Source of the DNA: Lutraria lutraria
Lineage: Eukaryota; Mollusca; Bivalvia; Venerida; Mactridae
DNA: 64,000 nucleotides
Assembly (NCBI GenBank): GCA_964023205.1
Contig: OZ026833.1
Location: forward strand, 37,426,366 to 37,490,365
Reading direction: 5' to 3'
Below are positions 26,292 through 38,428 of the stretch, in pieces; position 1 is the first letter of the stretch, and the number at the start of each line of letters is the position of its first letter. Below the pieces are notes generated by a model. It searched no databases and had not been told where the DNA came from. It saw nothing but the letters and a program-made list of their open reading frames with translations. Made by a program: the position numbers and the translations under genes.

Positions 26292-26734
26292 TACTTATCA
26301 ATACAGAGGGATCTGTTGGCAGATCATTTAAATTGCAAGATGGACAAAAACAATTATGCAGACGACAGACCAATTTAACGATTCCATCTGAAGAAGAAAC
26401 GTTAAAAAAAAAATCCCTTACAATCAAGTAATAATACTTACGTTGAAACGCTGGATGCATTACGGTGACCCTGACCTTGGTGACCATTGAGACCAAGGCC
26501 TTGCCATCAATCCGTGTGCCAAGCTTCCATCTGAAGTTGGTATCCCTCGATGAGGTCCACTTCCAGGAGTCGACACATCCGACTGCTGAAATAAAGAAAA
26601 TACCCATCAATACACAGGGATCTGTTGGTAGATCATGTAAATTGCAAGATGGACAAAAACAAATATGCAGACGACAGACCAATTCAACGATTCCATCTGA
26701 AGAAGAAACGTTAAAAAGCAAAATCCCTTACAAT
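26292..26734 (-). repeat. Tandem exon array, block D1 (1 exon)
   Basis: One partial unit plus the exon at 26442-26585 (Thr subfamily, open, intact signals). The unit is interrupted after 'cccttacaat' by a CAGTG-terminated element and resumes at 28838. Confidence 0.9.
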
Positions 26735-28837
26735 CAGTGTTTGACACTAACTTTTTGAGCATGGTGGTTTACAGGACCGGTAACTTCTCAAACCTACCGG
26801 TCCTTCTACACTTTCACAGGTCCTTCAATTTTAGTGATAATTTAAAATATAAAAAAAACAATTCAACAAAACGTTCTCCCATCCCATTTTTATTGATGTA
26901 CTATTCTGATTGTTTCTTTTTAAATAAAAGCAATTGTAACTTATATGAAAGACTTGTTCATATTCATTCTAATAAGTCACTGCAAGCCTTTTCTGTATTG
27001 AAGATATTAAATGATTAAGAATCATCATGTGCATTTACTCAAATAAAATTGTAATGATTTACTTATAAGACTATTTTGTCATTAATCTAAAATGATTAAA
27101 TCTACAACAGCTTCGTACCTTACCAAGTAATCCAGTAACAATTTTAAATTATTCAAACACAAAAATATCAATAATTGTGTGACACATTTAAATTACGAAA
27201 TTCCTGTTCAATTTAAGGGAGTAAAAAATTAACCAGAGAGCAAGATATCAGTGTCCGATCTAGAATGCGCGATTGCGAGATTCACGCTAATTTTTTGAAA
27301 ATCCCCCATTTTAAATGATCGGGCGCGTGACATTCCTGTCAAAATCCCCCATTCTCAGTAAGCGGATGCGAGACAAACTACCTTAGGATGTTCGTCATAA
27401 TCGTGGAATCCCGATTTATTTAAGATCTACTAGCTTTAATAGGTTACATGATATCGAAAGTAGAAATGTTATCATTCCGATGGTTGCCTATTCTGCACGA
27501 CACTTTAAGATAAAGCATGGAACCAAGTATTTTCCTTCCGGTTGCGTGATATCTGTCCATAATATGAATCGAAACCATGTGCGAACGAAAATTATTTCAT
27601 GATATTTTTCTTTTACCATCATACGTTGTTACTGTTGATACTTTTTGCCCATATATTTTTATTTAAATGTGGAGATATCTAATTGACGTGCCGAATAACA
27701 AAATTTTAATACTAGTTTTTAAATAAAATTTCCCGAATAACCGTTTCGTTTTTTAATGATTATACAACTTACTTAAACCACGCTAAGCAATTAAACGTCG
27801 CTATAAAGCAGACGATCAAGAACTTTGATAATGAGTCAATGGCAATGTCACAGCCGTCAAAAAGGAGAATTACCAACTTTTTCGATACGTGATGTACCCC
27901 AAAATGTAAAACTCTTGAATCCGGATAAAAATACCGTCTTTAACGGATTTTGATAAGTTGTGTGGGTATCGATGCATTGAGATCCAATGAGTTTTCTGAT
28001 GTTAATATGAACACGCCCCCATACTTTAAAAAAATCCCCAAACATTTTTTAAGGTAGGGGGGAAAGTCCCCCCCACTTTCAAAATCCTAGATCGGACACT
28101 GGATATACGTCATTTGATTGGCAGATAACATCATTCATGACGTCAGTTACACTAACTTTAAACCTACTTAATTTCAGCAGCGCTAACAATAGAAAATCAA
28201 TATAGTTACAAAGTGCACCAGTTCAACCCGTTTGTGCAAAAATATGTGTGGACATAAATTATTGCGTTTTTGTGCTCTGAAAGTGTCCCAAGTGATATTT
28301 TTTTGGTTACTCGGCCGTAAGTCGAGTTGGATTTTACGGACAATTTCAGGACCCATATTTGATCGACTTATGGCCAAGTATATATGGTAATTTGGATTCT
28401 TTTGGTGGCATGAGTGAAAAATCGTTGAAGTACTTGATCAAAAATATTTATTACAACACGAATACAAGAGGTAAAGATCATACTTTAATTAAATCGGGCA
28501 CTAGTTGACGAAGGGTACGACTACGAGTAGATTGATTCATGTATGAGTTTACCAGTCTCTTAAGCGCACAGACTTTATTATGCTGAACGTCGCAGTTATG
28601 TCTAAAAATAGATACATAATTCTGGCCCTGTAACCTGCATATATAAAACACCGTTAATGTTAAACATTGTTAACTGCGATTATGCTGATACGTCGTAGTT
28701 TATATTTATTTTAAGAATGGGATTTCCTATTTGCACAATCTATCGGACACCCGGGCCGACCAGGTCATGGATGTCATCGGTCCTTGGTGATTTCTGTCGG
28801 TCTCGGACCGACGGACTAGAGTAAGTGTCAAACACTG
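26735..28837. mobile_element. CAGTGTTTGACAC element, 2.1 kb, in the array
   Basis: Inverted termini CAGTGTTTGACACT on both sides. Flanks are ACAAT and GCAAT, a likely 5-bp duplication with one mismatch; the array reads straight through if the element is removed. Subterminal 'ggaccggtaac...accggtcc' and 'gggccgaccagg...ggaccgacgg' are GC-rich hairpin-forming. It contains a second element at 27249-28101. No transposase frame. Confidence 0.75.
27249..28101. mobile_element. CAGTGTCCGATC element, nested, 853 bp
   Basis: Inverted termini CAGTGTCCGATCTAG on both sides, with perfect 5-bp GATAT duplications (27244-27248 and 28102-28106). C/G-tract subterminal regions. It is nested inside 26735-28837, so it is the younger insertion. 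No coding capacity seen. Confidence 0.85.
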
Positions 28838-31800
28838 GCAATCAAGATATAATACTTACGTTGAAACGCTGAATGCATTACGGTGACCCTGACCTTGGTG
28901 ACCATTGAGACCAAGGCCTTGCCATCAATCCGTATGCCAAGCTTCCATCTGAAGTTGGTATCCCTAGATGAGATCCACTTCCAGGAGTCGACACATCCGA
29001 CTGCTGAAATTAAGAAAATACACATTAATACACAGGGATCTGTTGGCAGATCATGTAAATTGAAAGATGTACAGAAACAAATATGCAGACGACAGACCAA
29101 TTCAACAGTTCCATCTGAAGTTGAAACGTCAAAAAGCAAAACCCTTTACAATCATGTGATAATACTTACGTTGAAACGCTGGATGCATTACGGTGACCCT
29201 GACCTTGGTGACCATTGAGACCAAGGCCTTGCCATCAATCCGTGTGCCAAGCTTCCATCTGAAGTTGGTATCCCTCGATGAGGTCCACTTCAGGGAGTCG
29301 ACACATCCGACTGCTGAAATAAAGAAAATACCCATCAATACACAGGGATCTGTTGGTAGATCATGTAAATTGCAAGATGTACAGAAACAAATACGCAGAC
29401 GACAGACCAATTCAACGATTCCATCTGAAGAAGAAACGTTAAAAAGCAAAATCCCTTACAATCAAGATATAATACTTACGTTGAAACGCTGGATGCATTA
29501 TGGTGACCCTGACCTTGGTGACCATTGGGACCAAGGCCTTGCCATCAATCCGTGTGCCAAGCTTCCCTCTGAAGTTGGTATCCCTAGATGAGATCCACTT
29601 CCAGGAGTCGACACATCCGACTGCTGAAATTAAGAAAATACACATTAATACACAGGGATCTGTTGGCAGATCATGTAAATTGCAAGATGTACAGAAACAA
29701 ATATGCAGACGACAGACCAATTCAACGGTTCCATCTGAAGTTGAAACGTCAAAAAGCAAAACCCTTTACAATCATGTGATAATACGTACGTTGAAACGCT
29801 GGATGCATTACGGTGACCCTGACCTTGGTGACCATTGAGACCAAGGCCTTGCCATCAATCCGTGTGCCAAGCTTCCATCTGAAGTTGGTATCCCTCGATG
29901 AGGTCCACTTCAGGGAGTCGACACATCCGACTGCTGAAATAAAGAAAATACCCATCAATACACAGGGATCTGTTGGTAGATCATGTAAATTGCAAGATGT
30001 ACAGAAACAAATATGCAGACGACAGACCAATTCAACGATTCCATCTGAAGAAGAAACGTTAAAAAGCAAAATCCCTTACAATCAAAATATAATACTTACG
30101 TTGAAACGCTGGATGCATTACGGTGACCCTGACCTTGGTGACCATTGAGACCAAGGCCTTGCCATCAATCCGTGTGCCAAGCTTCCTTCTGAAGTTGGTA
30201 TCCCTAGATGAGATCCACTTCCAGGAGTCGACACATCCGACTGCTGAAATCAAGAAAATACTCATCAATACAGAGGGATCTGTTGGTAGATCATGTAAAT
30301 TGCAAGATTGACAAAACAAATATGCAGACGATAGACCAATTCAACGATTCCATCTGAAGAAGAAATGTTAAGAAGCAAAATCCAATACAATCAAGAGGTA
30401 ATACTTACGTTGAAACGCTGGATGCATTACGGTGACCCTGACCTTGGTGACCATTGAGACCAAGGCCTTGCCATCAATCCGTGTGCCAAGCTTCCATCTG
30501 AAGTTGGTATCCCTAGATGAGATCCACTTCCAGGAGTCGACACATCCGACTGCTGAAATTAAGAAAATACACATTAATACACAGGGATCTGTTGGTAGAT
30601 CATGTAAATTGCAAGATGGACAGAAACAAATATGCAGACGAAAGACCAATTCAACGATTCCATCTGAAGAAGAAATGTTAAAAAGCAAAATCCCTTACAG
30701 TCAAGTGATAATACTTACGTTGAAATGCTGAATGTATTACGGTGACCCTGACCTTGGTGACCATTGGGACCAAGGCCTTGCCATCAATCCGTGTGCCAAG
30801 CTTCCCTCTGAAGTTGGTATCCCTAGATGAGAATCCACTTTCAGGAGTCGACACATCCGACTGCTGAAATTAAGAAAATACACATTAATACACAGGGATC
30901 TGTTGGCTGATCATGTAAATTGCAAGATGTACAGAAACAAATATGCAGACGACAGACCAATTCAACAGTTCCATCTGAAGTTGAAACGTCAAAAAGCAAA
31001 ACCCTTTACAATTATGTGATAATACTTACGTTGAAACGCTGGATGCATTACGGTGACCCTGACCTTGGTGACCATTGAGACCAAGGCCTTGCCATCAATC
31101 TGTGTGCCAAGCTTCCTTCTGAAGTTGGTATCCCTAGATGAGATCCACTTCCAGGAGTCGACACATCCGACTGCTGAAATAAAGAAAATACTCATCAATA
31201 CAGAGGGATCTGTTGGTAGATCATGTAAATTGCAAGATGGACAGAAACAAATATGCAGACGAAAGACCAATTCAACGATTCCATCTGAAGAAGAAATGTT
31301 AAAAAGCAAAATCCCTTACAGTCAAGTGATAATACTTACGTTGAAACGCTGAATGTATTACGGTGACCCTGACCTTGGTGACCATTGGGACCAAGGCCTT
31401 GCCATCAATCCGTGTGCCAAGCTTCCCTCTGAAGTTGGTATCCCTAGATGAGATCCACTTTCAGGAGTCGACACATCTGACTGCTGAAATAAAGAAAATA
31501 CCCATTAATACACAGGGATCTGTTGGCAAATCATGTAAATTGCAAGATGTACAAAACAAATATGCAGACAACAGACCAATTCAACGGTTCCATCTAAAGA
31601 AGAAACGTTAAAAAGCAAAATTCCTTACAATCAAGTAATAATACTTACGTTGAAACGCTGGATGCATTACGGTGACCCTGACCTTGGTGACCATTGAGAC
31701 CAAGGCCTTGCCATCAATCCGTGTGCCAGGCTTCCATCTGAAGTTGGTATCCCTCGATGAGGTCCACTTCCAGGAGTCGACACATCCGACTGCTGAAATA

Positions 31801-31871
31801 AAGAAAATACCCATTAATACAGAAGGATCTGTTGGCAGATCATACAAATTGCAAGATGGACAAAAACAAAC
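28838..31871 (-). repeat. Tandem exon array, block D2 (10 units)
   Basis: Exons at 28860-29003, 29170-29313, 29480-29623, 29790-29933, 30100-30243, 30409-30552, 30719-30863, 31030-31173, 31340-31483 and 31649-31792. The first four alternate Ile and Thr subfamilies, giving a 620-bp dimer repeated twice. The 29170 and 29790 copies have Leu for Trp (CTG). The 30719 copy is 145 bp (frameshift) and has TGA for the same Trp; 31340 also has this TGA. The array ends after 31860, where similarity stops at 'aaacaaactagagctg'. Confidence 0.9.
30719..30863 (-). pseudogene. Array exon with 1-bp insertion and TGA
   Basis: One extra base in 'gatgagaatccac' makes the exon 145 bp, breaking frame symmetry, and the codon after GTC-GAC-TCC is TGA in place of TGG. 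Splice signals remain. Clearly non-coding in the shared frame. Confidence 0.8.
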
Positions 31872-32257
31872 TAGAGCTGTCCCAGAGGTGACTAATACTC
31901 CCGTCGCTGCTTTGACACTTAATAATGCAGTAGTACACTATATGGCTATGTCAAGGTGACATAACTCTGCGATGAGTGAATCGCAGGGTATAAAAATTTA
32001 CACATCTACACTTGATGGTGATACAAATTTCAAGTTTCATTGCAATCACATAAATCAAAGGCCTGAAAGCCGGAAATGAGATGAATTTTGTGATGCTTGC
32101 ATATCTCTGAGTCGATACAAAATTGAAAACTGTCCGTCTGAAACGAGGACCTAGTACTGTAGTTTATTGTTTATTCAATCAAATATTATAGTACAAGGAT
32201 CATGTTGCCTGTTTAAAAAGAATTAATTCATCATATGAATTATCAAGGCCTTTTAAC
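31872..32257. other. No gene seen
   Basis: Linker between the end of the main array and a hAT-like element; no open frame, splice pair or recurring repeat recognised. Confidence 0.3.
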
Positions 32258-33579
32258 TAGGAATGTCAACTGGAGTCCGGATATACGAATGTTCCGATCC
32301 CGTACCTAAGTTCGTATCCGATTTTTGGATCCGGATGTTCGTATAAAAACAAAACCGTCATCTAAAATGCGTATAAATGTTGCTGAAATCGACTGTCATG
32401 AAGTATAATCAAAGTGTCCAACACATGGGTGCAATTAAGTTGACGTCATCATGGTGATGACACTTTAACATAGTATATGCTAGGCCTACAATATACACCG
32501 GTGACACTAATGACATCGCATATCAACATTTATTGCGATTTTATTTTAATGTCAAAACTAAATAATAGTAATGACAAATTATTTATCACACGTCTTATTA
32601 TGATGAAAGTTTGTCATTTGATGATCGAATGTTGATAATTGGTGCACTAAAGACTTATTATCAAGTTTCAAAGTTTATTTAGTGATACCGCTTAATGCCT
32701 TATCAACGTCCCAGACCGATTTGAATCGCAGAAAACGACTTTAAAAATCAGTCCATAAAAGTTTCATAAAATTCAGTCTGTCACTAAACCTCTATGTGCA
32801 TAATGTCACAAACCTTGCTGTATGTTGTTTGCGCCATTCTCAATACACTAATTATTAAAACAAGTCGAGGTGATCATGCAATCGCCCGGAGCGATCACTT
32901 GTTAATCCCATGAAATCTATTGCGTTAAATGATGTGTTTGTACAAAGTTATCAATTTCAATTGTTTCAAACAAATTATGTTGCATATAATTACTATATAT
33001 GCGTTAAGTTTGAGTTAAAGACTTCAAACGTCGTTCCGAACGCAGATTCCGTACAGCCAGTTTTCTCTATTTTAGTAGTATTTCGGTTTAATCAAAGGTG
33101 GTGAATTGTTAAGTTGGTATAAAAAAAAAAATTAGTTACAGCAAAAGGACGCCGACATTCTTTGGTCCAGTTTTAGAGACAATTCGCCATTATGATTTAG
33201 TAAATAACCCGTGTAACTTAAGACACACGTCATCATCAACCTGGCAGGTATAGAGACATGATGACGTACATACGCTTTACAATAACTTTAAATCCAAGAA
33301 ATCGTTCCCTCTGGACTAAAATAGAAACATGGCAGTGAATCTTTTAAATGGTTCACACCGGTCTGAGCAAAAATACGTGCGAAATTTGATTGTATTTTAT
33401 TTAGTCAATATTGAATATAATATTTATTCAAAATAAATGAAACAAGCGATGAACATATGGTCGCGAAAACTGGTTACGATAAAACAGTAAATACTAAATA
33501 ACAGTGTAAAGATCAATCTGAACATCCAGATGTGATCCGAATATCCGGATACTTGATTTGGTCAATTTTGACATCCCTA
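32258..33579. mobile_element. hAT-like element, 1.3 kb
   Basis: Inverted termini TAGGAATGTCAA (left) and TAGGGATGTCAA (right), followed by subterminal 'ggatatacgaat' / 'ggatattcggat' sequence. Flanks CTTTTAAC and CTTATGTC match at 5 of 8, compatible with a decayed 8-bp duplication. The TIR is close to that of 19627-22676. No transposase frame. Confidence 0.6.
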
Positions 33580-34109
33580 CTTATGTCTACTACTGGGTCT
33601 AGAAATCACGAAAATATACATTAATCGTGTTCATCAAGGCAGTGATATACCAATTTAAAACCGATTTTTTAAACAATGGTCTTATGCGACGCAGAATTTT
33701 TTTTCTTCATGCAACAATGTTATATATATATGAATATATTGTTCTGAACTGGAGCAGCAAGCACTATATTTTACAAAAAGCATGTCTCAATCACTTGGAC
33801 CGCTGTTAGCTACAGTATTTTTTATATCGTTCGTGCTTTTATACCCACATCAGGGTTTATCTAAAGAATATCAACCTTGCAATCACATACAACCAACAAA
33901 TTATTCAATGGGTGGATACCTTAGACACTACAACTCATGATTTGAGGCAATTATCATCTCAACCTGCTAAGCAGCCATATTGACTTACGTCAATCCCGAC
34001 CTGTTCCTTGCCGATCCGGGATTATAGTTAAAGTCTCAAAGGTATAGAAACCATCACGGCCAATTTCGTCAAATCTTGAATCAAGAACACACTACTCTAC
34101 ACGTCTTAA

Positions 34110-34860
34110 TACTGGCGCCCGTTTTATTTTGGCGATATATTGGCGGTCAGCATCGGAACCGCCAACTCTAGACCGCACCAATATAAAACCACGCCAATAA
34201 TGAACACAGCCAATTATTTTGTCAAAGAAAATTATTGCAACTTTTGTGGTCAAAAGGTGTAACTAACACTTTTTCACTAACTATTTATCTGTTTAGTATG
34301 TTTGTACATGTATTATTACTTGTTTACTTTCATCAGTTAAAGTACAAGCATTACATTTATTGCCTTAGGGTAAATCTTAATTGAAACAATTTAAAAATCT
34401 AAACGATTCAAACAATACAGCTTATTTGTCACACGATATAAAACTTATATTGTCGGTACAGACTAAATTAATATAATAACAGTATGTGTCAATTTAAGAT
34501 AAATTATCCAAACAAATAATCACTTTTAGCCATTGTGTTAACTCCTGTTCGATCCCAAGTAATTACCAATACAATACAATTACCAACACTTTGGTTTACA
34601 TGTAACTTATTCTTGCTGTTTATACATTTCACTTGACACGATAGTATTTTGAAGGATATTTAGTAAAATAGTCTAATTATTTCCCTTGAAAATGGTGGAA
34701 ACGTATTTTCTTAAGTGTTTTAATTTTGGCGCCTAAGAAGACAGGACTCAGTTTTATTTTGGCGGTTGGATATGAAACCACCAAATATAGAACCCGCCAA
34801 TTCATGAACATCTTAAAAACGCCAAATTTTGCACCCGCAGAATTAAAGATGTAATACTAT
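34110..34860. mobile_element. Possible MITE with 'ttttattttggcg' ends
   Basis: Two GGCG-rich subterminal regions in the same style as the TTCGCG MITE: 'cgttttattttggcgatat' near 34120 and 'cagttttattttggcggttg' near 34750, followed by an end resembling 'gcagaattaaagatgtaata'. Termini are not cleanly matched, so boundaries are approximate. Confidence 0.35.
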
Positions 34861-35319
34861 ACAGTATTTGACAACAAAATAATGATTTGGCACTCACTTT
34901 TGGTGATAAATGATCGAAAATAATTCAGCATCCCATTTGTTTGACAGCTGTGGTATACATTTTACAAATTTCAATCCATCAGACGAAAATTATTTCCCAG
35001 TGCAAAGGCAACTACATTGTATTAAATTTCATCGAAATATCTTTCTAGTCCTTTGCAAACGGTCAATTTAAAACGCTACAAATGAATTGGGAAAACCATG
35101 TCGGTACTCATCTGAATATTTAAGGGATTTTTCATTTAATTTAGGATGGAGATGATACTCAAAACATTGATACATTAAACTAGTTCAGGACGTATTTATA
35201 AGCAAAATGATAGCCTTTAGAAATGGGTCCTTAACGCTGAACCGATCGTATTTGCTTACTGACTGCGTGTGAATGAGTGTTTGTACTGTGTGCAGTATTG
35301 CTCTGTAGGGGTATAATAA

Positions 35320-35560
35320 GCAGACGACAGACCAATTCCATCAGATGAACAAATGACAAGAAGCATAAAAGTGACAATACGTACGTTGAAACGCTGTGCG
35401 TATTACTGTGACCCTGACCTTGGTGACCATTGAGACCAAGGCCATGCCGTCAATCCGTGTGCCATATCCATCTTCCTCCTCAAGGTGCTGATCGATGAAG
35501 AAGACCCTCCCCTTGGTCTCAACTGAGACCAAGGCCATCGTCGCCACACCACGAAATAAA
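35320..35560 (-). repeat. Divergent, most 5' copy of the array unit
   Basis: The low-coordinate half matches the array exon (donor at 35385, minus strand TTTCAAC|GTACGT; peptide GTRIDGMALVSMVTKVRVTV then IRTAFQ). The other half is different: MALVSVETKGRVFFIDQ then HLEEEDGYGTR, itself starting with a second ALVS motif, so the module looks internally duplicated. The expected CAG acceptor is lost (minus strand TTTCTTTATTTCGTGG). 'ccttggtctcaactgagacc' and following bases form a 24-bp near-palindrome. On the minus strand this copy is upstream of all others. Confidence 0.6.
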
Positions 35561-36303
35561 GAAAACAGAAAGCATATAGAGTATGTTTAATCCAACTGTA
35601 GATACAAAACTCATATTGTGTTGATAAGGAAAACGTCAACTACACATATTCAGAAGACATCTTTACCAAGGATAAAAAGTAACGGCTCCTGCCTTTTCTT
35701 ACTCACCACTTCAATTCAGTGTGACATCAGAAAAAAATTTGCATGGCAATGTCAATTTAGTCATGACATATATTGGCTCTTAGTGCAACCTACCCTGCAA
35801 TCATCTAAATAAAACACTGTGCAAACTGACTTTAATATTTAATTCATTATGCAGAAGTCACAAATTTAGTTTCCATTCATTCTCTGCATAACCAGACATG
35901 TTTATTGATTTTATTGCTGGAAGAAAATGCTATGCCAGTATGCTAAAAGAGATCAATTAAATATAATCCAAAAATGAACTAGACAGGCCTGATGCAGAAA
36001 CACCACCCCAGTAGAATTACCGGTGCCCGGGCAGCTTTCGACATGGTGTAGCCATGATGTCTTAATCAAATTTTTACTGGACATAACAAGATCATCCTAC
36101 TTGCAACAGTGTTCGGACATAATGTGAAATCAAACAAATGCTCCAAGAATCCAGCAGCTAGCAAAATGAGAACTTAGTCATACACTAAATGAACTGATTG
36201 GGAGATTACTTTCCTTGTTTGCAAATCAGTCTTCATTTGAAGTTAATGTAAACGAGTAGAACATAACCAAATTTCTGACACTGATGAAGAAAATAAAACA
36301 TAC
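35561..36303. other. No gene; possible element end near 35.99 kb
   Basis: No splice-site pair convincing. 'caggcctgatgcag' near 35985 followed by GC-rich 'ccggtgcccgggcagc' resembles one end of the hairpin-bearing CAGG elements; no matching second end found. Confidence 0.3.
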
Positions 36304-36430
36304 CATATCACATTTGCAGCTTCTAAACGATGGTGTGATAGACCTGGCTCTAAAGAATCGTAAAAGCAGTGAAAAAAACTTGCATCAGTCTTGCACATGC
36401 AGCGATGTTGTTTTTTCACCTTGAAATTAC
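36304..36430 (-). CDS. Candidate internal exon, 127 bp
   Basis: Minus strand: acceptor TTTGTTTATTTTAG at 36431 upwards, open 127-bp block, donor ATATG|GTATGT at 36303-36302. The frame reads NFKVKKQHRCMCKTD, then ASFFHCFYDSLEPG, then LSHHRLEAANVIW, with three Cys. It enters in phase 1, which matches the phase leaving array-type exons and the first-exon candidate at 51.04 kb; it leaves in phase 2, which does not match the array, so another exon would be needed between. I do not recognise the family. Chance splice-like flanks in AT-rich DNA are possible. Confidence 0.3.
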
Positions 36431-36443
36431 CTAAAATAAACAA

Positions 36444-36506
36444 AACAATCAAGTTCAAGGACAGGTAACCCAAAAACAATCAAGTTCAAGGACAGGTAAC
36501 CCAAAA
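36444..36506. repeat. Short tandem duplication, ~31-bp unit
   Basis: 'caatcaagttcaaggacagg' plus 'taacccaaaaa' occurs twice in a row just upstream, on the minus strand, of the exon candidate at 36304. Confidence 0.8.
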
Positions 36507-38428
36507 ATGAGATCAGTGATCCCCACTTTTTTTCATTTAAAATGTTTCTGTTATCGTATGTTATGATTATGCAGTTTAAAAAAATTCTGTTGAACAATTT
36601 TCATTTGGCCTATATGTCTGAGTGAAAACAAGCAAATATCTCAATCAGGGCCTTTTTTCCATTTTTTTTTGGGAAATTCAAGCGCTATAATAATGTGGCC
36701 AAATTTTGACAAGGTTAGATTACTGAGTTTGATTAGCATTGCATTTTTGGGAATTTGCCTAAAATTGGGGAAAAAAAACTTGCAATTGGGAAGTCACCAA
36801 ATTTCGGCCTCTGTTGTAGAAGGAAAAAAAGCCCAGTTAACATTGTACAAACTAGGAGTATAGTTGAATGGTTGGAATAAGTATATATGACCGCTTACTG
36901 TTTTTTGTTTTTTTTTAATTGCTCTCAGTAAGGATCATTCACCCAGATTATGATTTTGACTATTTACATGACACCAAAACTACAGATTTTGCATAGATTA
37001 AATGCAACAGACATCAGAGACAAGGCATCAAAATTTCCTACGTGAAAATTAGCAGCCATCAAGAATGAAAGGCCCAAAGGAAAGCTCACTTCCAAGATAA
37101 CTTTGAATCATGATCATTAAAATGAGTACAGACCATAGCATAATATTGCAACAATTTATACATGAAGATTTTCATGAGGAAGAAATATGCACCAGCCTTC
37201 ACGAATAACTTTATCATTGACCAGAACTTCGGTCTTGTGAACACACAAATTTTACCATACCAAATGAACTTTTACCGGACCGATTCTTAACCAGTTCTTG
37301 CATGATCAAATGTTGTTTTGAGAATATTTATAAGTATATTTCTTACAAATTATAGGTTTCATGATGGTTTTATTAAAATCAATGGAAATTCTTTATCATA
37401 TATTAGTGAAACATTAGTTTTGGGGTCTCAATTATGCATTTTAGACATTATATCATCACAAATATTTACCAGACCATTGGGCTGGTGATCAGTCAATTTT
37501 TACCAGACCAGTAGCAACTGGTAATTGCTTCAGAATTGAGCCTGTGTGGTCAGATTTCTTGGGCGTTCAGTAAAAAAATAAATGCAGTTTATGACACAAA
37601 AAAAGTCATTTCTTATGGTCCGGTTTAAAAATAAGGAGATATGGCAACATCTTTCTGCCTACATATAGTTAAGCCAGAATAGCATTATGATCGATAATAT
37701 TGAAGTCACAATTTTAAGTGTGTCAAGTGCCTGTATTGTGATAATTTCTGTGTGTTATATTTATTATTTTCATATATTTTAACTATTCTGATTAATAAAT
37801 ACCCATGTGACAATGAACAGAATTTTTCACACACTCTATACACATAGAAGCACAAAAAGTCAATCAACTTCAAGAGTAACATGTTTTAAATTTTATTTTA
37901 TTCACTAACCAATTAAATCAAAGCACTGAGAGTACTGTTCGGACCAAAGTTTACATATTTTAGATAAAACCAGCCTCAGTCTTCGACCTAACCGAGTCTA
38001 CTGATTTTCCCCTCGATCGAGTGAAAGATCCAAGTTGATAGCCCAATCGGTCAAGCGCATTTCTGTATCCGAATTCTGTAACTGTCCGAAATAGGGACAT
38101 TTACGTATTAATTAAACACTGCGCATATCGCTTTCGTTTAATATTTTACAAAGTAAACGTTTTATTAATATTCCTGTTCGCAATCTTTATTAACCAAAGC
38201 CATGATTCGTAATGTAGATAGCAATTTGATCAAAAGAGTTGTGGACATGCATCTTCGTTTCTGCATCGTTGGTATACTGTACGGTCTACGGCACATTTTC
38301 CAAAAATTGTCACAATTTTTTATAGTTTTATGTAATTCTTACTACAATATCACATTGCATTAAGCATTATGACCAACAAAATAACAAACACTCATTAAAT
38401 TTCAAGAATGGCTATTGCATTTATAATA
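36507..38428. other. No gene; degraded element pieces
   Basis: Holds a possible 190-bp MITE at about 36646-36835 (CAGGGCCTTTTTTCC against inverted CTGGGCTTTTTTTCC) and, at 37210-37550, sequence with repeated 'ttttaccagacca' and a right end 'attgagcctg' like the hairpin-bearing elements. No coding exon recognised. Confidence 0.35.

Noticed and set aside
14673..31871. A retrotransposon or integrated virus as the source of the inserts
   Set aside because: No reverse transcriptase, integrase, capsid-like frame or long terminal repeat was seen; all delimited inserts have DNA-transposon style inverted ends.
493..31959. Repeated plus-strand frames of up to 132 codons (starting TLTLVTIETKALPSIRVPS) in each unit
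   Set aside because: They have no initiation context, no fitting splice sites and end in the next unit because 310 is not a multiple of three. They are the reverse strand of the conserved exon; the splice signals all lie on the minus strand.
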